DNA of 64,000 nucleotides from Allolobophora icterica (GCA_963556255.1 OY744611.1:34916285-34980284); one strand, 5' to 3'; shown: positions 36,300 to 48,974, counted from the stretch's first letter. A program made the numbers and translations. The notes: generated by a model from the sequence alone, not told the origin.

Positions 36300-38916
36300 T
36301 GTGTGTGTATGACTGAATTATATTATGGTGTTTTTAAGACATATGTAATATTTTCAACTCAAAGATTTTTAAACGGCCAGTTCGAATTATAATGAACCAC
36401 ACGGAACGGTCTTCAATTCTTGAAGGCAATCCATATTTACTCAGATAAGGAAGTCTAACAGATCGCCTTAACAGCATTTTCCCAACACCTTGGGTATTTG
36501 TCTGAGACTGGTTGGCCTCAGCCTTTTTGGTGATTCAGTCATCGTCGATGAAAAACAGCGCATGGTCTATAGCATGCGCAACAATCAGGGATCCGACGAA
36601 CCCCCAGAGACTTTCTCCCATACATTATCCACCTACAAAATCATTTTCTTCACTTCTTCTACGACCAAACTTTTCCAGATCCTCGGATTGGATCATTGGA
36701 TGACACTTTTCTTGACTGGTAACAATGGGAGTCAGAACAATCCCACAGCGAGCAAAAGACGTCATATCCGTCCTAAGAGTGACGAACGATGAGGCGGAGA
36801 AAGCAATGGCCCTCATGAGACTTCGATGAAACCCTGGACCGAAATGAGGCAGAGTAGCAATTTGTTCTTCAAATGGTCGAGTAGGCCTACCATCCAAAAC
36901 AATTTCCCTAAAACACTAAAGGGAAGAAATAAATTACAAATAACCTATAGGTTCTTCTTTTGCTTTTGCCTCATTTTTATGTTTAAGTGTTTAAATTGTT
37001 TGTATTCTTGAAAATTGCAATGTATCACAAATGCTTTCTAAGTGATAATTCTTCCCAGGCTTTGCACAAGTTCTAAAAGTGTTCCGATTTTCATATAATT
37101 AAATTTTAATGTTTCTCAAGGTGCAACACAAAAAACGACCTGGTCGATATTAATTTTGAAACCCTAAAATTAAGACACACTCCAATGTATAGCTATATGT
37201 ATATGAATGCATGTACGTAATCATCGTAATTAATGAGTGTTGTTTGTATGCAAGATGACATCATAGTGCCTACTAAGTGTTTCTCGAGGGCGCTACAGTA
37301 ACTCACCAATGCAACCAATTTTGCAACCTCCTTACCAAGTTCTGTTTATAAACAAGTCTTACAAACTGCTTACCGAGTCCGTTAAATTCTGTGAATGGTG
37401 AGGTAGTGAGGTAAGAAAACCCTCCTTTATTCCTTGCCACAATTACCTACAGCTTTAGTTGGAAGCTCAGAGGAGAGGGCTGGCCATTCGCCATCTTTAG
37501 GACAAGGTAAAGAAGCATGACGTCCCTAACCTACTGCATACCTAGGGACTAGCCTAAGTGCCTGCTCATACTCTTTCTGTAATAGTCCACAGAAGCGCAA
37601 TTTTTCTGGCTTGAGGGAACTATTGGACACGGCTCATGCATGACTAGACAGGCTGTGAGGGGTTCTGTAAATGCGTTATATAAATGTCCAGGTGCATATT
37701 GACTTATCAATATGCATTGCGCGTTTTTACGTGATGCATCAAAATCCGCTTGTCACAGGTTAAACTGTCTCCTTACCACCCTCTCCGAATATTTCTTCCC
37801 ATTACCAAAAGTGCTTACCAGACCCGACGGATTTCGCGGGTGCGATAGATAATCGTGGCGCCAAATGAATAAAACGGACACGTTCGCACAGTTCAGCTGC
37901 CTCGTTGCGTTCAGCTGGAACCGATCGAGGAAGAACATTCGGAACTCTTCCAGCAGAAGAAGAGACGTCTCGTTGAACTGTTCCTCAATTATATTCGTGC
38001 GTCCATCCATTCCCCAGACCATGGATGTAAACATGGTTCTTGGGTCCAACCCAGACAGCATCCTGGTGGAGTTGAATAAGACCGACCAGACGGGATCGAG
38101 CTTTCCCTTGGGATGTGCGTCAACAAGGACAATGTTCGTCTCATCAGGGCTCTTTTTGAAGAACACCATCAGCAGGAAAGTGTTGTACCAGTCGTTGATG
38201 GTACGGTAGAGATTTGCGTACTCTCGTCGCTCGAAGGCAATATTGAAGTTAGGGTTAAGGGTCACGTCGTATGTTTGTACATCGGCGGTCTTCAGATTAA
38301 CAAGCCATTCAGAAGCCACCCAGTTGAAGAGGGAGAAATTGGACGAGAGTGTTCTGGCGTCTTTGCACTCTGGCTCGAAGCATAGCCCAAGTTTTTTGTA
38401 GTAGTCTTTGCACTCGAGCTGGAAGCATTGCCATATTTGTTTGTAGTACTCTGCGTCTTCGTCTTGTAGGAGTACGCTGCGGACGTCCTCGCCACCTTGG
38501 GCCTTTGCCACGCAGAATGTGCGATCGACGATGACGTTCGAAAGGCGAGCGAATTGGAATGAGTAGACTTCCATCCGACCGTCACAGGCATTGAAACGAT
38601 TCTGCTGCCATTCGGCGAACATCCGTGGATACTTTGAGATGTTCCACGGGTTTAGCGTCGTGGTTCCATCTTTCGTAAAACTGGTGACAGAGTCATTGAG
38701 ACTGATGGCCGCCTTAGACTCTGGCAGTGCTTCTTGGTTAGCCTCGTCCTTTGTTGATACGGAGGCATATGCATCCTGCACCTGAAGCTGATCGAAGTGA
38801 GACAGGATTGGAATGCCAGCGAGGAGAAAAATAGAATAGGTTACGATGAGGCAAAGGATACAGGCAAGAGGAATCTGGCGCACACGGCGGTAACACCAGA
38901 TGACTGGAATTAACAT
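35611..38916 (-). CDS. GT61 glycosyltransferase, EOGT-like (gene 3 of array)
   Basis: Exon 1 38916-37819 (366 codons) and exon 2 36135-35611 (174 codons plus TAA) give 540 residues; the phase 0 intron is 1683 bp, donor GTAAGC, acceptor TCACAG. The ATG at 38916 has A at -3; the in-frame triplet 19 codons upstream is GTG. The stem is longer than in genes 1 and 2 (STKDEANQEALPESK), and there is an extra 15-residue segment, YYKKLGLCFEPECKD, after the matching FQLECKD. The anchor is at about 15-37 and GMHGAGLSH at 415-423. Exon 2 ends differently from its relatives: after RGNADV the frame gives DHRRMIGLVAAGRWDAL and stops. Promoter and first ~200 residues are almost identical to gene 5. Confidence 0.87.
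36242..36310. repeat. (GT)n/(GTGC)n microsatellite in intron of gene 3
   Basis: A run of GTGT followed by about eight GTGC units and a GT end. The matching intron sites of genes 4 and 5 have no such run. Confidence 0.9.
36311..37818. other. Rest of intron of gene 3
   Basis: Bases 36480-36900 hold overlapping open frames on both strands (100 and 90 codons) that I cannot assign to any family. From about 37260 on, the intron matches the conserved part found in genes 5-7 ('tttctcgagggcgctac', 'ggtgaggtagtgaggtaag', 'gcgttatataaatgtccagg'). Confidence 0.45.
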
Positions 38917-39100
38917 GGTTGATTTTCGAGGTACTGAACAAGTCTGGATTCCGAATTCTTGAGATTCAGTCACCGATCATATCGTTCTGAAATTTCAAGA
39001 GTGTCCAACAGACATGCTATCAACATTTTATTCCTCGGCATTTAGCCGACAATCATAAAAGAATCAGTCATTCTCTGATCGCTTGAAGCTTTTGCAACAT

Positions 39101-39106
39101 GTATAC
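39101..39106 (-). promoter_or_regulatory. TATA-like GTATAC of gene 3
   Basis: GTATAC lies 185 bases before the ATG in a block ('caacatgtatacagctcaa') that is shared with genes 4 and 5 and aligns with the TATA boxes of genes 1, 2 and 6. Confidence 0.4.
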
Positions 39107-40671
39107 AGCTCAACTGGCTATTCAAACTGCAATTTAATTTAGCAGTTTTACTTACTTCAAAAGGCACTTCACAACCGTCCGGTTACTCAAAGTGACATCA
39201 CGGAAAAATATTTATACGTAATGTGTGCCTTTTAAACCTATAAATGTTACGCACTATTGCAACAGCCACAAGTGAATGATTGTTGCATCTGCCTTTCCCC
39301 ATTGGGTCTGGGTTCGAATCCGCGTGCAAAGTGTGAAATGAGAACTCCTCGTCAAGACGTATAAACGTGTCAAAATCGTCCGGTTTTTGAATTGACCAGA
39401 TGAGGTCCCGCCGTCTTAGATGCCAGAATCGACCTTATGGGCACTGCCCTGTTCATTTCTAAATGAATTGATTGGATCAGATCTTGCATCTGCACTGCCA
39501 GTTTCACTGGATGCCAATAGGTGGCGTGTCGGTCGCATTGTGCCAGGCGTTGACTGCAGTTTATTGCCGATCTGAAAAGGTATCGACCTTTTGTTTAGCC
39601 ATCAGCTAAAACTGGTCGACGACTTTTTGTACGCGATGTTACGGCGGCTTTGTTAAAGTACTTATCGTGTGAATTTGATCTTCATTTTCTTGTTTACTTT
39701 GAGTCGTCTGCTTACTTGTTTTAGTTCTTGACCAGTTGAGACTACTGTCATGATCTCGACAGTTTAGACGGCTCACGGCCTCCACTCTCCCCACTCAGTG
39801 TTGAGTGGGGAGAACAGAAAAGTTGAACAATTTCTGGGTAAGATCAAAATCAAAATTTATATAGCTCCTCTTCAGCAATATTTATCAGAGATACTCCACA
39901 TGAAGACTCAAGACCACGATCAAAGAGAATGAGCTTCAATCGCTGACGAAATATACAGACAGAGACAGGACAAGAAGCTCACATGGCTCGCTGTGTAGCA
40001 GCCTCTTCCAGAATGATTTGTCGATCTTAATCCAGTCATACCATGCTGCATTGTGGAAACACGGGGCAGGTCGCTATGGAAAAACCATGTTTTATCGCCG
40101 GTTTTAAAGATCAGTCCAATTCTGGATAGCTCAAACACTCGGGTACTAATGTACAAAAATTGCACGAAGATGCATACTTTATTTATACAGAAATAGATTT
40201 ATATGCGACTCTGACGCCTCCAAAAACGTATCAAAGAACGCTATCCAGATATCCAGATTTTTCCTCATCAACGTGCATGATTACTGCATGCAAGTGTTTA
40301 TGTGTGTGTTTTCTTGAAAGGCGCTGCATAAATGTATAGATCTAAACATCACACAGGTTTGAAATCGTGCTTCTGAATCGCCCTCCCGTTAGAAGCGCTT
40401 TATAAATCTCCAAATACAATACAATAACAGTGATTACTGATATACATATATTACTTGCATACTTAGTTACTGAATAATATAATATTGTTTCATTCCTTCT
40501 TGTAGTACCTAACTGCAACTAGCGGAGGCAGCAATCGTGCGACCGTATAACCAACCTGAGGAGGCGAAAATGGTGATGACCAAAAACTCGGATAACCCCG
40601 ACACAACTACTCTACCTGAACCTTGAAGAATAATAACACAGGCATCCACCACAGAATCAACAAATGCAGAT

Positions 40672-40695
40672 TGACGTCACAGATCTATGACGTCA
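40672..40695. promoter_or_regulatory. Paired CRE-like sites upstream of gene 3
   Basis: Two TGACGTCA palindromes (40672-40679 and 40688-40695), followed by 'caagacgtccc'. The block recurs at 45954-45961, 56252-56259, 56385-56392 and 61112-61119 upstream of the other genes of this subgroup. It matches the CREB/ATF consensus; activity is unproven. Confidence 0.4.
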
Positions 40696-41110
40696 CAAGA
40701 CGTCCCTAAACTGTGTCACATACCTAACTACCTACTGGCATACAAACTGCTTAGTTTTAATAATTCACCGAGGCTGTTCCCTGTCTGACCCTTCGGATCT
40801 ACCGCAGACCAGAGAGGGTGACAAGCATGTTGTTGTCGGTCAGGCAGAGGCGGCGCCAGACACTTTTTTGTAACCAAGGCATAGCCAAGGCAGTCATACA
40901 AGTAACAGTGCAGAGAGCGAATTATGGAGAGCGCGGTAGCGCGAGCTTAAATGTTGACCATGTAAGATCGCGCTACCGCGCTTGCCATAAATCGCCCCAA
41001 GCACTACTATATTTGTCTATAGTCAGGAGGACAGATGGGCGAAGGCAGATTTTGTGCATTTCGATTAAGTTCTGTGCAGTTTGGGGTCAACTGTTGGCTA
41101 CAGGTTAAGG

Positions 41111-41510
41111 AGCTATTTCACAAGACGTCCCAATAAGCTATTATGAGCAAACCGGGTAATGTGACCCCTGTCCTGAAAGTAATAAACGAACCAATTATAG
41201 ATTTGATCCAGACTATCCTAGACGTCAATGAAGAATAATTAACTGTGTCGAATGCCTTGGAATTGTCCTTAGGGATTACCGCAACGGAATTGCTAGTTTG
41301 CAGCAATGAGGAGATATGTGGTAGAGCAGCTATGGTAGCCGTTGTAGAACCGGTCGCCCCGAAAGAATAGCACTGCGGCGTAACTCTGCATACCTGGACA
41401 TCAGAGGAGGACAAATGCCACGGTTCGATGACAGCAAGATCGTCCATGTCGTGAGCGCTGATGTCATTGGCTACACCATTAACGGTGTCCATTCGAAGTC
41501 TACAGCGAAT
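41111..41510 (-). mobile_element. Non-LTR reverse transcriptase fragment
   Basis: The minus strand reads 'FGATGSTTATIAALPHISS', then NSVAVIPKDNSKAFDTVNYS, and after a frameshift 'NWFVYYF' and 'DRGH'. This is the region around the first catalytic Asp of non-LTR reverse transcriptases (D/N-xSKAFDTV). The usual acidic residue in 'DFSKAFD' appears as DNSKAFD. It is a short, frameshifted relic, absent from the equivalent spacers. Confidence 0.75.
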
Positions 41511-42140
41511 TTTAGTGGACTGCAGGGTCAGAGGCGTGATATGCTCAGTCTGATGTACAGAAGAGGGATGAACTGCCTCCTCAGAAGCCGGCCTTCACAT
41601 GTACAGCCTGAAGTGAATCTTGCGTACGCTACGCTGAACGACGAAACTAGGCCGAGCGAAAGTTCGCAGCTCCAACGTAAACGCGGATGGAAGGACGGAC
41701 CTCATGCAACGCCATAAACGATAAACAACGAGTTAAAGGTTTATAAAAGTCACCAAGGTTAACTCACAAATCCAAAGCAGAAGAGAGACAACAGTCCGAT
41801 AAACTTTTAAAAATTCAGTAATCAAATTTCATCAAAATTTATGGTGAAAAACGCAGAGACCATACAGATCGACAATTATGACACACCGAAGCGCAAAAAG
41901 TACCCAAATTCATCATTACTTTTTAATACAAGCATACACACGTACGAATGTTTTTACGTAGAGTTTAGTCGAGTTGATATACGGAATAAACAACCTATAT
42001 TACACCACATAGTGCAGCACGTGCGCCTATAACCATCGTGCTTTGAATCGGTTCCTTTCCATTTCCGAAGGTGGAAAAATCACTCCGTGAGAGTCTTCCG
42101 CCACGGGCGTTGCATCCCAACGCCCTGCATCTACTTCCGT
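41511..42140. other. 3' flank of gene 4
   Basis: Matches 46440-46780 and 35300-35610. It carries the former C-terminus of gene 4 beyond its early stop (42031-42140) and an ATTAAA signal on the minus strand at 41922-41927, about 214 bases past that stop. Confidence 0.5.
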
Positions 42141-44232
42141 TCAGTTGTGATTCTTCATATCGGCATTCCCTCTCTCACGCTCTGACTGTCGCAGCAGACG
42201 GTTCCTCTCCAGCCGCGTCTGCTGTGATTCGTTACATATCTGCACAACTACCTCGTCAAGCAGACCGTCAATCGCGTCGACCGGAATCCGAGTCCAATAG
42301 CTGCCCATCTCGTTGGCGGAATTGTTGTTGATCCAGCGGGTATGGGCGAGGCCTCTATGACGGGCCAGATGGACGAAGTGGCTGTTTTCCAATTCGTAGT
42401 ACTTCGGAACTAATTCGATCATACCTCCGTGGGGCGGGAGGAAGAGGGTGTGGCTCAGCCCAGCTCCGTGCATCCCGATCAGGATGTCGGCCTGTGTGAC
42501 GAGTCTCAGCTGGTTCCTCATCTCGAAGACGTCGATCTGGACGCCTCTGATGGAGTAGTTCGGGTGACGACCGCGGAGAGTGATGAGCAGCTCTTCCTCG
42601 TTGTCGATCTTTCTCTTGACCTGTGATAGAGAGGCCAACACTTCAGCCAGGGTATACAAAGTTTATTCAAATCCTTGTTGTATTCATATAATTCTGTGCG
42701 ATGTTTGTCTATCTATGTATGTATGGGTGTATGTATGACTGAATTATATTAGGGTGTTTTTAAGGTATGCGTAGTATTTTCAACACAACGATTTTTAACG
42801 GCCATGTCGAATTAACTTTACATCCAATATAATTTCTTGATGGCTGAACATTCAGGACTTGCGCAAGGCGACCGAAACTAGGAACCCAGTGATCTTCTTC
42901 GTTTTGACGAAAATAATTTTGATGTCGCGATGTCTGTACTTGGAGTTTTCGATCTTCTTCTTATGGTAATTAATTCTCATGTTAAGGCTGTGAGGGGTTC
43001 CGTAAATGCGCTGTATAAATGTCCAGGTACATATTGAATTATCAATATGCATTGCGCGTTTTTATGTTATGCATTAAAATTCGCTGGTCACAGGTTAAAT
43101 TGCCTCTCCTTACCACCCTTTCTAAATATATTTTCACATTACCTAAAGTGCTTACCAGACCCGACGGATTCCGCGGGTGCGATAGATAATCGTGGCGCCA
43201 AATAAATAAAACGGACACGTTCTCACAGTTCAGCTGCCTCGTTGCGGTCAGCTGGAACCGATCGAGGAAGAACACGCGGAAATCTTCCAGCAGAAGAAGA
43301 GACGTCTCGTTGAACTGTTCCTCAATTATATTCGTGCGTCCATCCATTCCCCAGACCATAGTTGTGAACAGGGTTCTTGGGTCCAACTCAGACAGCATCC
43401 GGGTGGAGTTGAATAACACCGACCAGACGGGATCGAGCTTTCCCTTGGGATGTGCGTCAACTAGAACAATGTTCGTCTCATCAGGTCTCTTTTTGAAGAA
43501 CACCATCAGCAGGAAGGTGTTGTACCAGTCGTTGATGGTACGGTAGAGATTGGCGTACTCGCGTCGCTCGAGGGCGATATTGAAGTTAGGGTCAAGCGTC
43601 ACGTCGGATGTTTGTATGTCGACGGTCTTCAGATTAACTAGCCATTCAGAAGCCATCCAGTTGAAGAGGGAGAAATTGGACGAGAGTGTTCTGGCGTCTT
43701 TGCACTCTGGCTGGAAGCATAACCCAAGTTTCTTGTAGTAGTCTTTGCACTCGAGCTGGAAGCAATGCCATATGTGTTGGTAGTACTCTGCATATTCGTC
43801 TAGTAACAGGACGTTGCGGACGTCCTCGCCCCCTTGAGCCCTTGCCACGCAGAATGTGCGATCGACGATGACGTTCGAAAGGCGAGCGAATTGATTCGAG
43901 TAGAGTTCCATCTGACCGTCACAGGCATTGAAACGATTTTGCTGCCATTCGGCGAACATCGGTGGATACTTTGAGATGTTCCACGGATTCAGCGTCGTGG
44001 TTCCGTCTTTCGTCTCGCTGGTGGCCGCCTTAGACTCTGGCAGTGCTTCTTGGTTAGCCTTGTCCTTTGTAGATTCGGAGGCAAATGCATCCTGTACGTG
44101 AAGCTGATCGAAGTAAGCGAGGATTGGAATGCCAGCGAGGAGAAAAATAGAATAGGTTACGATGAGGCAAAGGATACAGGCAAGAGGAATCTGGCGCACA
44201 CGGCGGTAACACCAGATGACTAGAATTAACAT
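42141..44232 (-). CDS. GT61 glycosyltransferase, EOGT-like (gene 4 of array)
   Basis: Exon 1 44232-43156 (359 codons) and exon 2 42620-42141 (159 codons plus TGA) give 518 residues; the phase 0 intron of 535 bp is the shortest of the set. It has the longer stem without the NDSVTSF part and keeps the duplicated YYKKLGLCFQPECKD segment. GMHGAGLSH is at 408-416, but the preceding conserved DQLRL is NQLRL here. The frame ends NADMKNHN-TGA, where genes 1 and 2 have an Arg codon (AGA). Beyond this stop the old frame stays open for about 37 codons to the usual RFKARWL end. The intron is short because about 650 bp present in gene 5 are deleted. Probably expressed as a slightly truncated enzyme. Confidence 0.87.
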
Positions 44233-46778
44233 GGTTGACTTTCGAGGTACTGGACAAGTCTGGGTTCCATATTCTTGAGATTCAGTCACCGATCATATCA
44301 ATCTGAAATTTCAAGAGTGTCCAACAGACAAGCTATCAGCATTTTATTCCTTTGCATTTAGCTACCAATCGTAAAACAATCACTCATTCTCTGATCGCTT
44401 GAAGCTTTTTTGCAACATGTATACAGCTCAATTGGCTATTTAAACTGCAACTTAATTTAGCAGTTTTACTTACTTCAGAAGGCACTTCACAACCGTCCGG
44501 TTACTCGAAGTGACATCACGGAAAAAACATTTATACGTAATGTGTGCATTTTAAAACTATAAATTTTACGCACTATTGCAACAGCCATAAGTGAATTATT
44601 GTTGCGTTTGCCTGTCCCCATTGCACCTGGGTTCAAATCCGGATGCAAAGTGTGAAATGAGAATTACTCGTCAAGACGTATAAACGTATGTCAAAGCGTC
44701 CAGTTTTTGAATTGACCAGATGAGGTCCTGCCGTTTTAGATGCCAGAATCGACCTCATGGGCACTGCCCTGTTCATTTCTCAATGAATTAATCGGATGAG
44801 ATCCTGCATCTGCACTGCCAGTTTCACTAGATGCCAATAGGTGGCGTGCTGGTCGCATTGTGCCAGGCGTTGACTGCAGTTTATCGCCGATCTGAAAAGG
44901 TATCGACCTTTTCTTTAGCCTTCAGCTAAAACTGATCGACGACTTTTGTACGCGATGCTGCGGCGCCTTTGTTAAAGTACTTATCGTGTGACATTTGATC
45001 TCCATTTTCTTGTTTACTTTGAGTCGTCTGCTTACTTGTTTTAGTTCTTGACCAGTTGAGACTACTGTCGTGATCTCGACAGTTTAGTCGGCTCACTTAA
45101 TGAGTCAGTGTTGAGTGGGGAGAACAAAAAAGTAAAACAATTTCTGAGTCAGATCAAAATAAAAATTTATATAGGGCCTCTTCAGCAATATTTATCAGAG
45201 ATGCTCCACATGAAAACTTAAGACCACGATCAAAGAGAATGCGCTACAATCGCTGACGAAATATACAGGCAGAGACGGAACAAAAGGCTCATGTTACTCA
45301 CTGTGTAGCAGCCTCTTCCAGAATGATTTGTCGATCTTAATCTAGCCATACCATGCTGCATTATGGAAACACGGCGCAGTTCGCTATGGGAAAAACCACG
45401 TTTTAACGCCGGTTTTAAAGATCAGTTCAATTCTACAGAGCCTAAAACACTCGGGTACTAATGTACAAAAATTGCACGAAGATGCATACTTTATTTATAC
45501 AGAAATAGATTTATATGCGACTCTGAGTCTCTGACTCCTCCAAAAACGTCTCAAAGAACGCTATCCAGAGATCCAGATTTTTCCTCATCAGCGTGCATGA
45601 TTACTGCATGCAAGTGTTTATGTAATTGTTTTCTTGAAAGGCGCTTTATAAATGCTTAGATCTATGCATCACACAGGTTTGAACTCGCGCTAACAGTGAT
45701 TACTGATATACATATATTACTTGCATACTTAGTTACTGAATAATATAATTTTGTGTCATTCCTTCTTGTAGTACCTAACTGCAACTAGCGGAGGCAGCAA
45801 TCGTGTGACCGTAGAACAAACCTGAGGAGACAAAAGTGGTGATGACCAGAAACTAGGATGATCCCGACACAACTACTCTACCTGAACCTTGAAGAATAAT
45901 AACACAGGCATCCACCACAGAATCAACAAATGCAGAACTACGTCACAGATCTATGACGTCACAAGACGTCCCTAAACTGTGTCACATACCCAACTACCTA
46001 CCGGCTTACAAACTGCTTAGTTTGAATAATTCACCGAGTCTGTTCCCTGTCTGACCCTTCGGATCTACCGTAGACCAGAGAGGGTGACAAGCATGTTGTT
46101 GTCGGTCAGGGCATACTTCGACGCATCGCCCTGCAACGGAACTTTTACTCCGTAGGCCTACTAGTTCCAAATAAATTACCACACACTACCTATGAGTCAC
46201 ATTTTTACTAGGAAGAATCCGCAACCGGTGTCGGTCCGAGCGTCCGTCTGCTTGCCTGCGTCCGTCCTATCGTCGCTTAGTCATCAGTCCCGTTTCCTAA
46301 CCACTCTGGAGTCATCAACCGAGATCAAGCAGAATTACAGCAAAGAAAAGCGGCGCCTACTAGCACAGAAATAAAAATAATACATTTAAATACCAACAAA
46401 CCTAATTTACATAAAAATAAAACTTGTGGCGGGATTCGACAATATGCCGAGTCAGATGTTCAGAAAACCGGCGAACTGCCTCCCCAGAAACCGGCCTTCA
46501 AAGGTACAGCCTGGAGAGAGTCTTGCGTACGCTACGCTGAACGACGACACCAGGCCGATCGAAAGCAATGCAGCTCCAGTGTAAACGCGGGTGGAAAGAC
46601 TGACCGCATGCAACGCCATAAACGAAAAACAACGGGCTAAAGGTTTTTTAAAGTCACCAAGGTTAACTCACAAATCCCAAGCAGAGGAAAGACAACAGTC
46701 CTATAAACTTTTAAAAATCCAGTAATCAAATTTCATCAAAACTAATCGGGAAAAAACGCAGAGACCATACAAATCGAC
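44233..46778. other. Upstream region of gene 4
   Basis: Parallels the region upstream of gene 3: degraded B box (ggttcaaatcc, 44630-44640), 'ccaataggtggcgtg', a CRE-like TGACGTCA at 45954-45961, and 'cggatctaccgtagacc' (about 46062). 46190-46375 has an open frame with no recognised match. No gene is supported. Confidence 0.55.
44419..44424 (-). promoter_or_regulatory. TATA-like GTATAC of gene 4
   Basis: GTATAC lies 187 bases before the ATG, in the conserved 'acatgtatacagctcaatt' block; a CCAAT-type 'ccaat' lies just upstream on the minus strand. Confidence 0.4.
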
Positions 46779-47028
46779 GGTATACATCAATAAGGTCGCG
46801 CACATAAGGTCGCGCACAAAAGGTCGCGCACAAAAGGTCGCGACACAAAAGATCGCAGCGTCATAAGATCGCAGGGTAATAAGATCGCAACACAAAAGAT
46901 CGCAGGGTAATTAAACGGTAATACTGCAAACGGCGGTCCCAAATTATAAAATCGGTATGTATTCACATATGTACGAATGTATGTATGTACATGTGTATAT
47001 ATGTAGTTATGTATATGTATATATATAT

Positions 47029-47872
47029 TAGGGACCTGCGAATCACAAATTTCCGTCGAATCGAATCTCGAATCGAATCGGGGGTTAAGATTCGAATTCG
47101 AATCGAATCTCGAATCGAATCAGCGGGTACCAAAACCATGTTTTGATATTCAAATAGTGTGTAGCCTATGTGACAGCACAGGCATACCACCGTATCAATA
47201 GGCCTATCTCAATAACTTTCTGCAGTTTAAAATCAATTAAACTAAACATTAAGCTAATTAACAGAATAACTCACAAATAATTTACGAGTTAAGTCAGTAA
47301 GTATTTTCTTTATTGTACCAATTGCATAACCACACTTTGGTGAACATTCATCTAAGCCAGGCATGGGCAACTTCTTTTAGGCCTAATAGAGGGCCGCCCT
47401 AAGATTTTAAGGGCAGCTGTGGGCCGTATGCTAATCGCAGGCTAATTTTTGCAGATTAATCTGCCCCAGAAAATGAGAAAAAATTAATTTCGGTTAAACT
47501 TCAAGTTTAAAATAAATGAAAATAATTTTTATGATGAAAACATAATTATCTTAATGCCTACAGTTCTACACTACAATAAAAAACAAAATTTGTTTCAAGT
47601 TTCTTCAGTTATAAAAATACATAAAACTGTTAGTCTGTAGGCCTACAATTCATCCATTTGCTAGATGTGCAATATTTAATATAGGCCCTATAATAATGAT
47701 TAAGGTGAGATCTGACACTGCACCGGATTCAACAATTAGTTAACAACAAAGGGCTAATCATTTTCCGAAAAAGATTCGAAATTTTTCGAATCGTGACATC
47801 ATTTTCGAATCGAATCGAATACCGCCGCCCGATTTGTTTTCGAATCGAATATCGAAGCTTCGCAGGTCCCTA
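47029..47872. mobile_element. hAT-like element nested in the foldback
   Basis: The 844-bp element has inverted ends TAGGGACCTGCGAA / TTCGCAGGTCCCTA and 'cgaatcgaat' subterminal repeats on both sides. The flanks are ATATATAT (47021-47028, 47873-47880), within AT-rich DNA, so the duplication is suggestive only. An inner 'caggcatgggcaactt' (about 47359) may be the end of yet another hAT copy. No transposase is encoded. Confidence 0.68.
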
Positions 47873-47882
47873 ATATATATAT

Positions 47883-47979
47883 ATATGTGTGTATGTATGT
47901 ACATGTGTATATATGTATGTATGTGTGTATGTATGTATGTACATGTGTATATATGTATATATGTATGTATGTACATGTG

Positions 47980-48013
<34 letters not shown>

Positions 48014-48108
48014 TGTATGGATGTATGTACATGTGTATATATGTATGTATGTGTGTATGTATGTATGTACATGTGTATATATGTATATATGTATGTATGT
48101 ACATGTGC

Positions 48109-48141
<33 letters not shown>

Positions 48142-48171
48142 TGTATGTATGCATGTCTGTATGCACATGTG

Positions 48172-48205
<34 letters not shown>

Positions 48206-48575
48206 CATGTGTATATATGTATGTATGTGTGTATATATGTATGTACATGTGCATATATGTATATATGTATGTATGTATGTATGTACATGTGTATATATGT
48301 ATGCATGTATGTATGCATGCATGCCAGTATATATGCAAGTATGTTTGTATGTATGCATGTGTTTGTATATATGTATGCATGCATGTATGTATGTGTTTGT
48401 ATATATGTATGGATGCATGTATGTACGTGTTTGTATGTATGCATGTATATATGCCTGTCTGCATGTATGTATGTCCGCATGTATGTGTGTATGCATGTAT
48501 GTGTGTGTATATATGTATGTGCATACATACATACATACATACATACATACATACATACATACATACATACATACA

Positions 48576-48604
<29 letters not shown>
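47883..48604. repeat. (GTAT)n followed by (CATA)n, a palindromic microsatellite
   Basis: About 640 bp of GTAT with periodic 'gtacatgtgtatatat' interruptions (a higher-order unit of 60-100 bp), then a switch at about 48522 to about 80 bp of pure CATA. The junction is a perfect inverted repeat. Long Tyr/Cys/Met or His/Ile/Thr frames in all readings are artefacts. Confidence 0.93.
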
Positions 48605-48609
<5 letters not shown>

Positions 48610-48974
48610 CACATACATTTCTTGTCTTTATATTAAATTCCTATGTGAACCCATTACTACATACCGATTTATTTCATTTTATAATTTGGGACCGCCGTTT
48701 GCAGTATTACCAATTAAACTAAACTACATCTATATAAATAAAGCCAGCTTTCTGTCTGTGTGTGTGTGTGTCTGTCTGTCTGTCTGTTTGACCGGTTCCA
48801 CGACAAAAGGTTCACGACAAATGGTTCACCGACAAATGGTTCACGGACAAAAGGTTCACGACAAATGGTTCACGACAAAAGGTTCACGACAAATGGTTCA
48901 CGGACAAAAGGTTCACCGACAAAAGGTTCACAGGCGAAAGGATAACGATATTCCAGCTTCTAGGTTGAGCGATA

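Larger units (their letters stand above)
38917..41110. other. Upstream region of gene 3
   Basis: Contains in order: promoter block, tRNA-like B box GGTTCGAATCC (39311-39321), the 'ccaataggtggcgtg' block, CRE-like sites, and the 'cggatctaccgcagacc' block (about 40793). A 15-bp perfect GC-rich stem lies at 40930-40944/40968-40982. No protein gene is seen. Confidence 0.55.

Noticed and set aside
36490..36897. Possible gene in the intron of gene 3
   Set aside because: Overlapping frames on both strands without recognisable motif or conservation in the sister introns.
38917..38973. Extended N-terminus of genes 3-5 from an upstream GTG
   Set aside because: The triplet is GTG, not ATG. The family-wide ATG before LIPV has a good context, and gene 6 has no such extension.
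48725..48790. Second Helitron starting at 'tctatataaataaag'
   Set aside because: No CTAG end with a hairpin could be found downstream; the resemblance to 57399 is limited to the TA-rich start and TCTG/TG tract.
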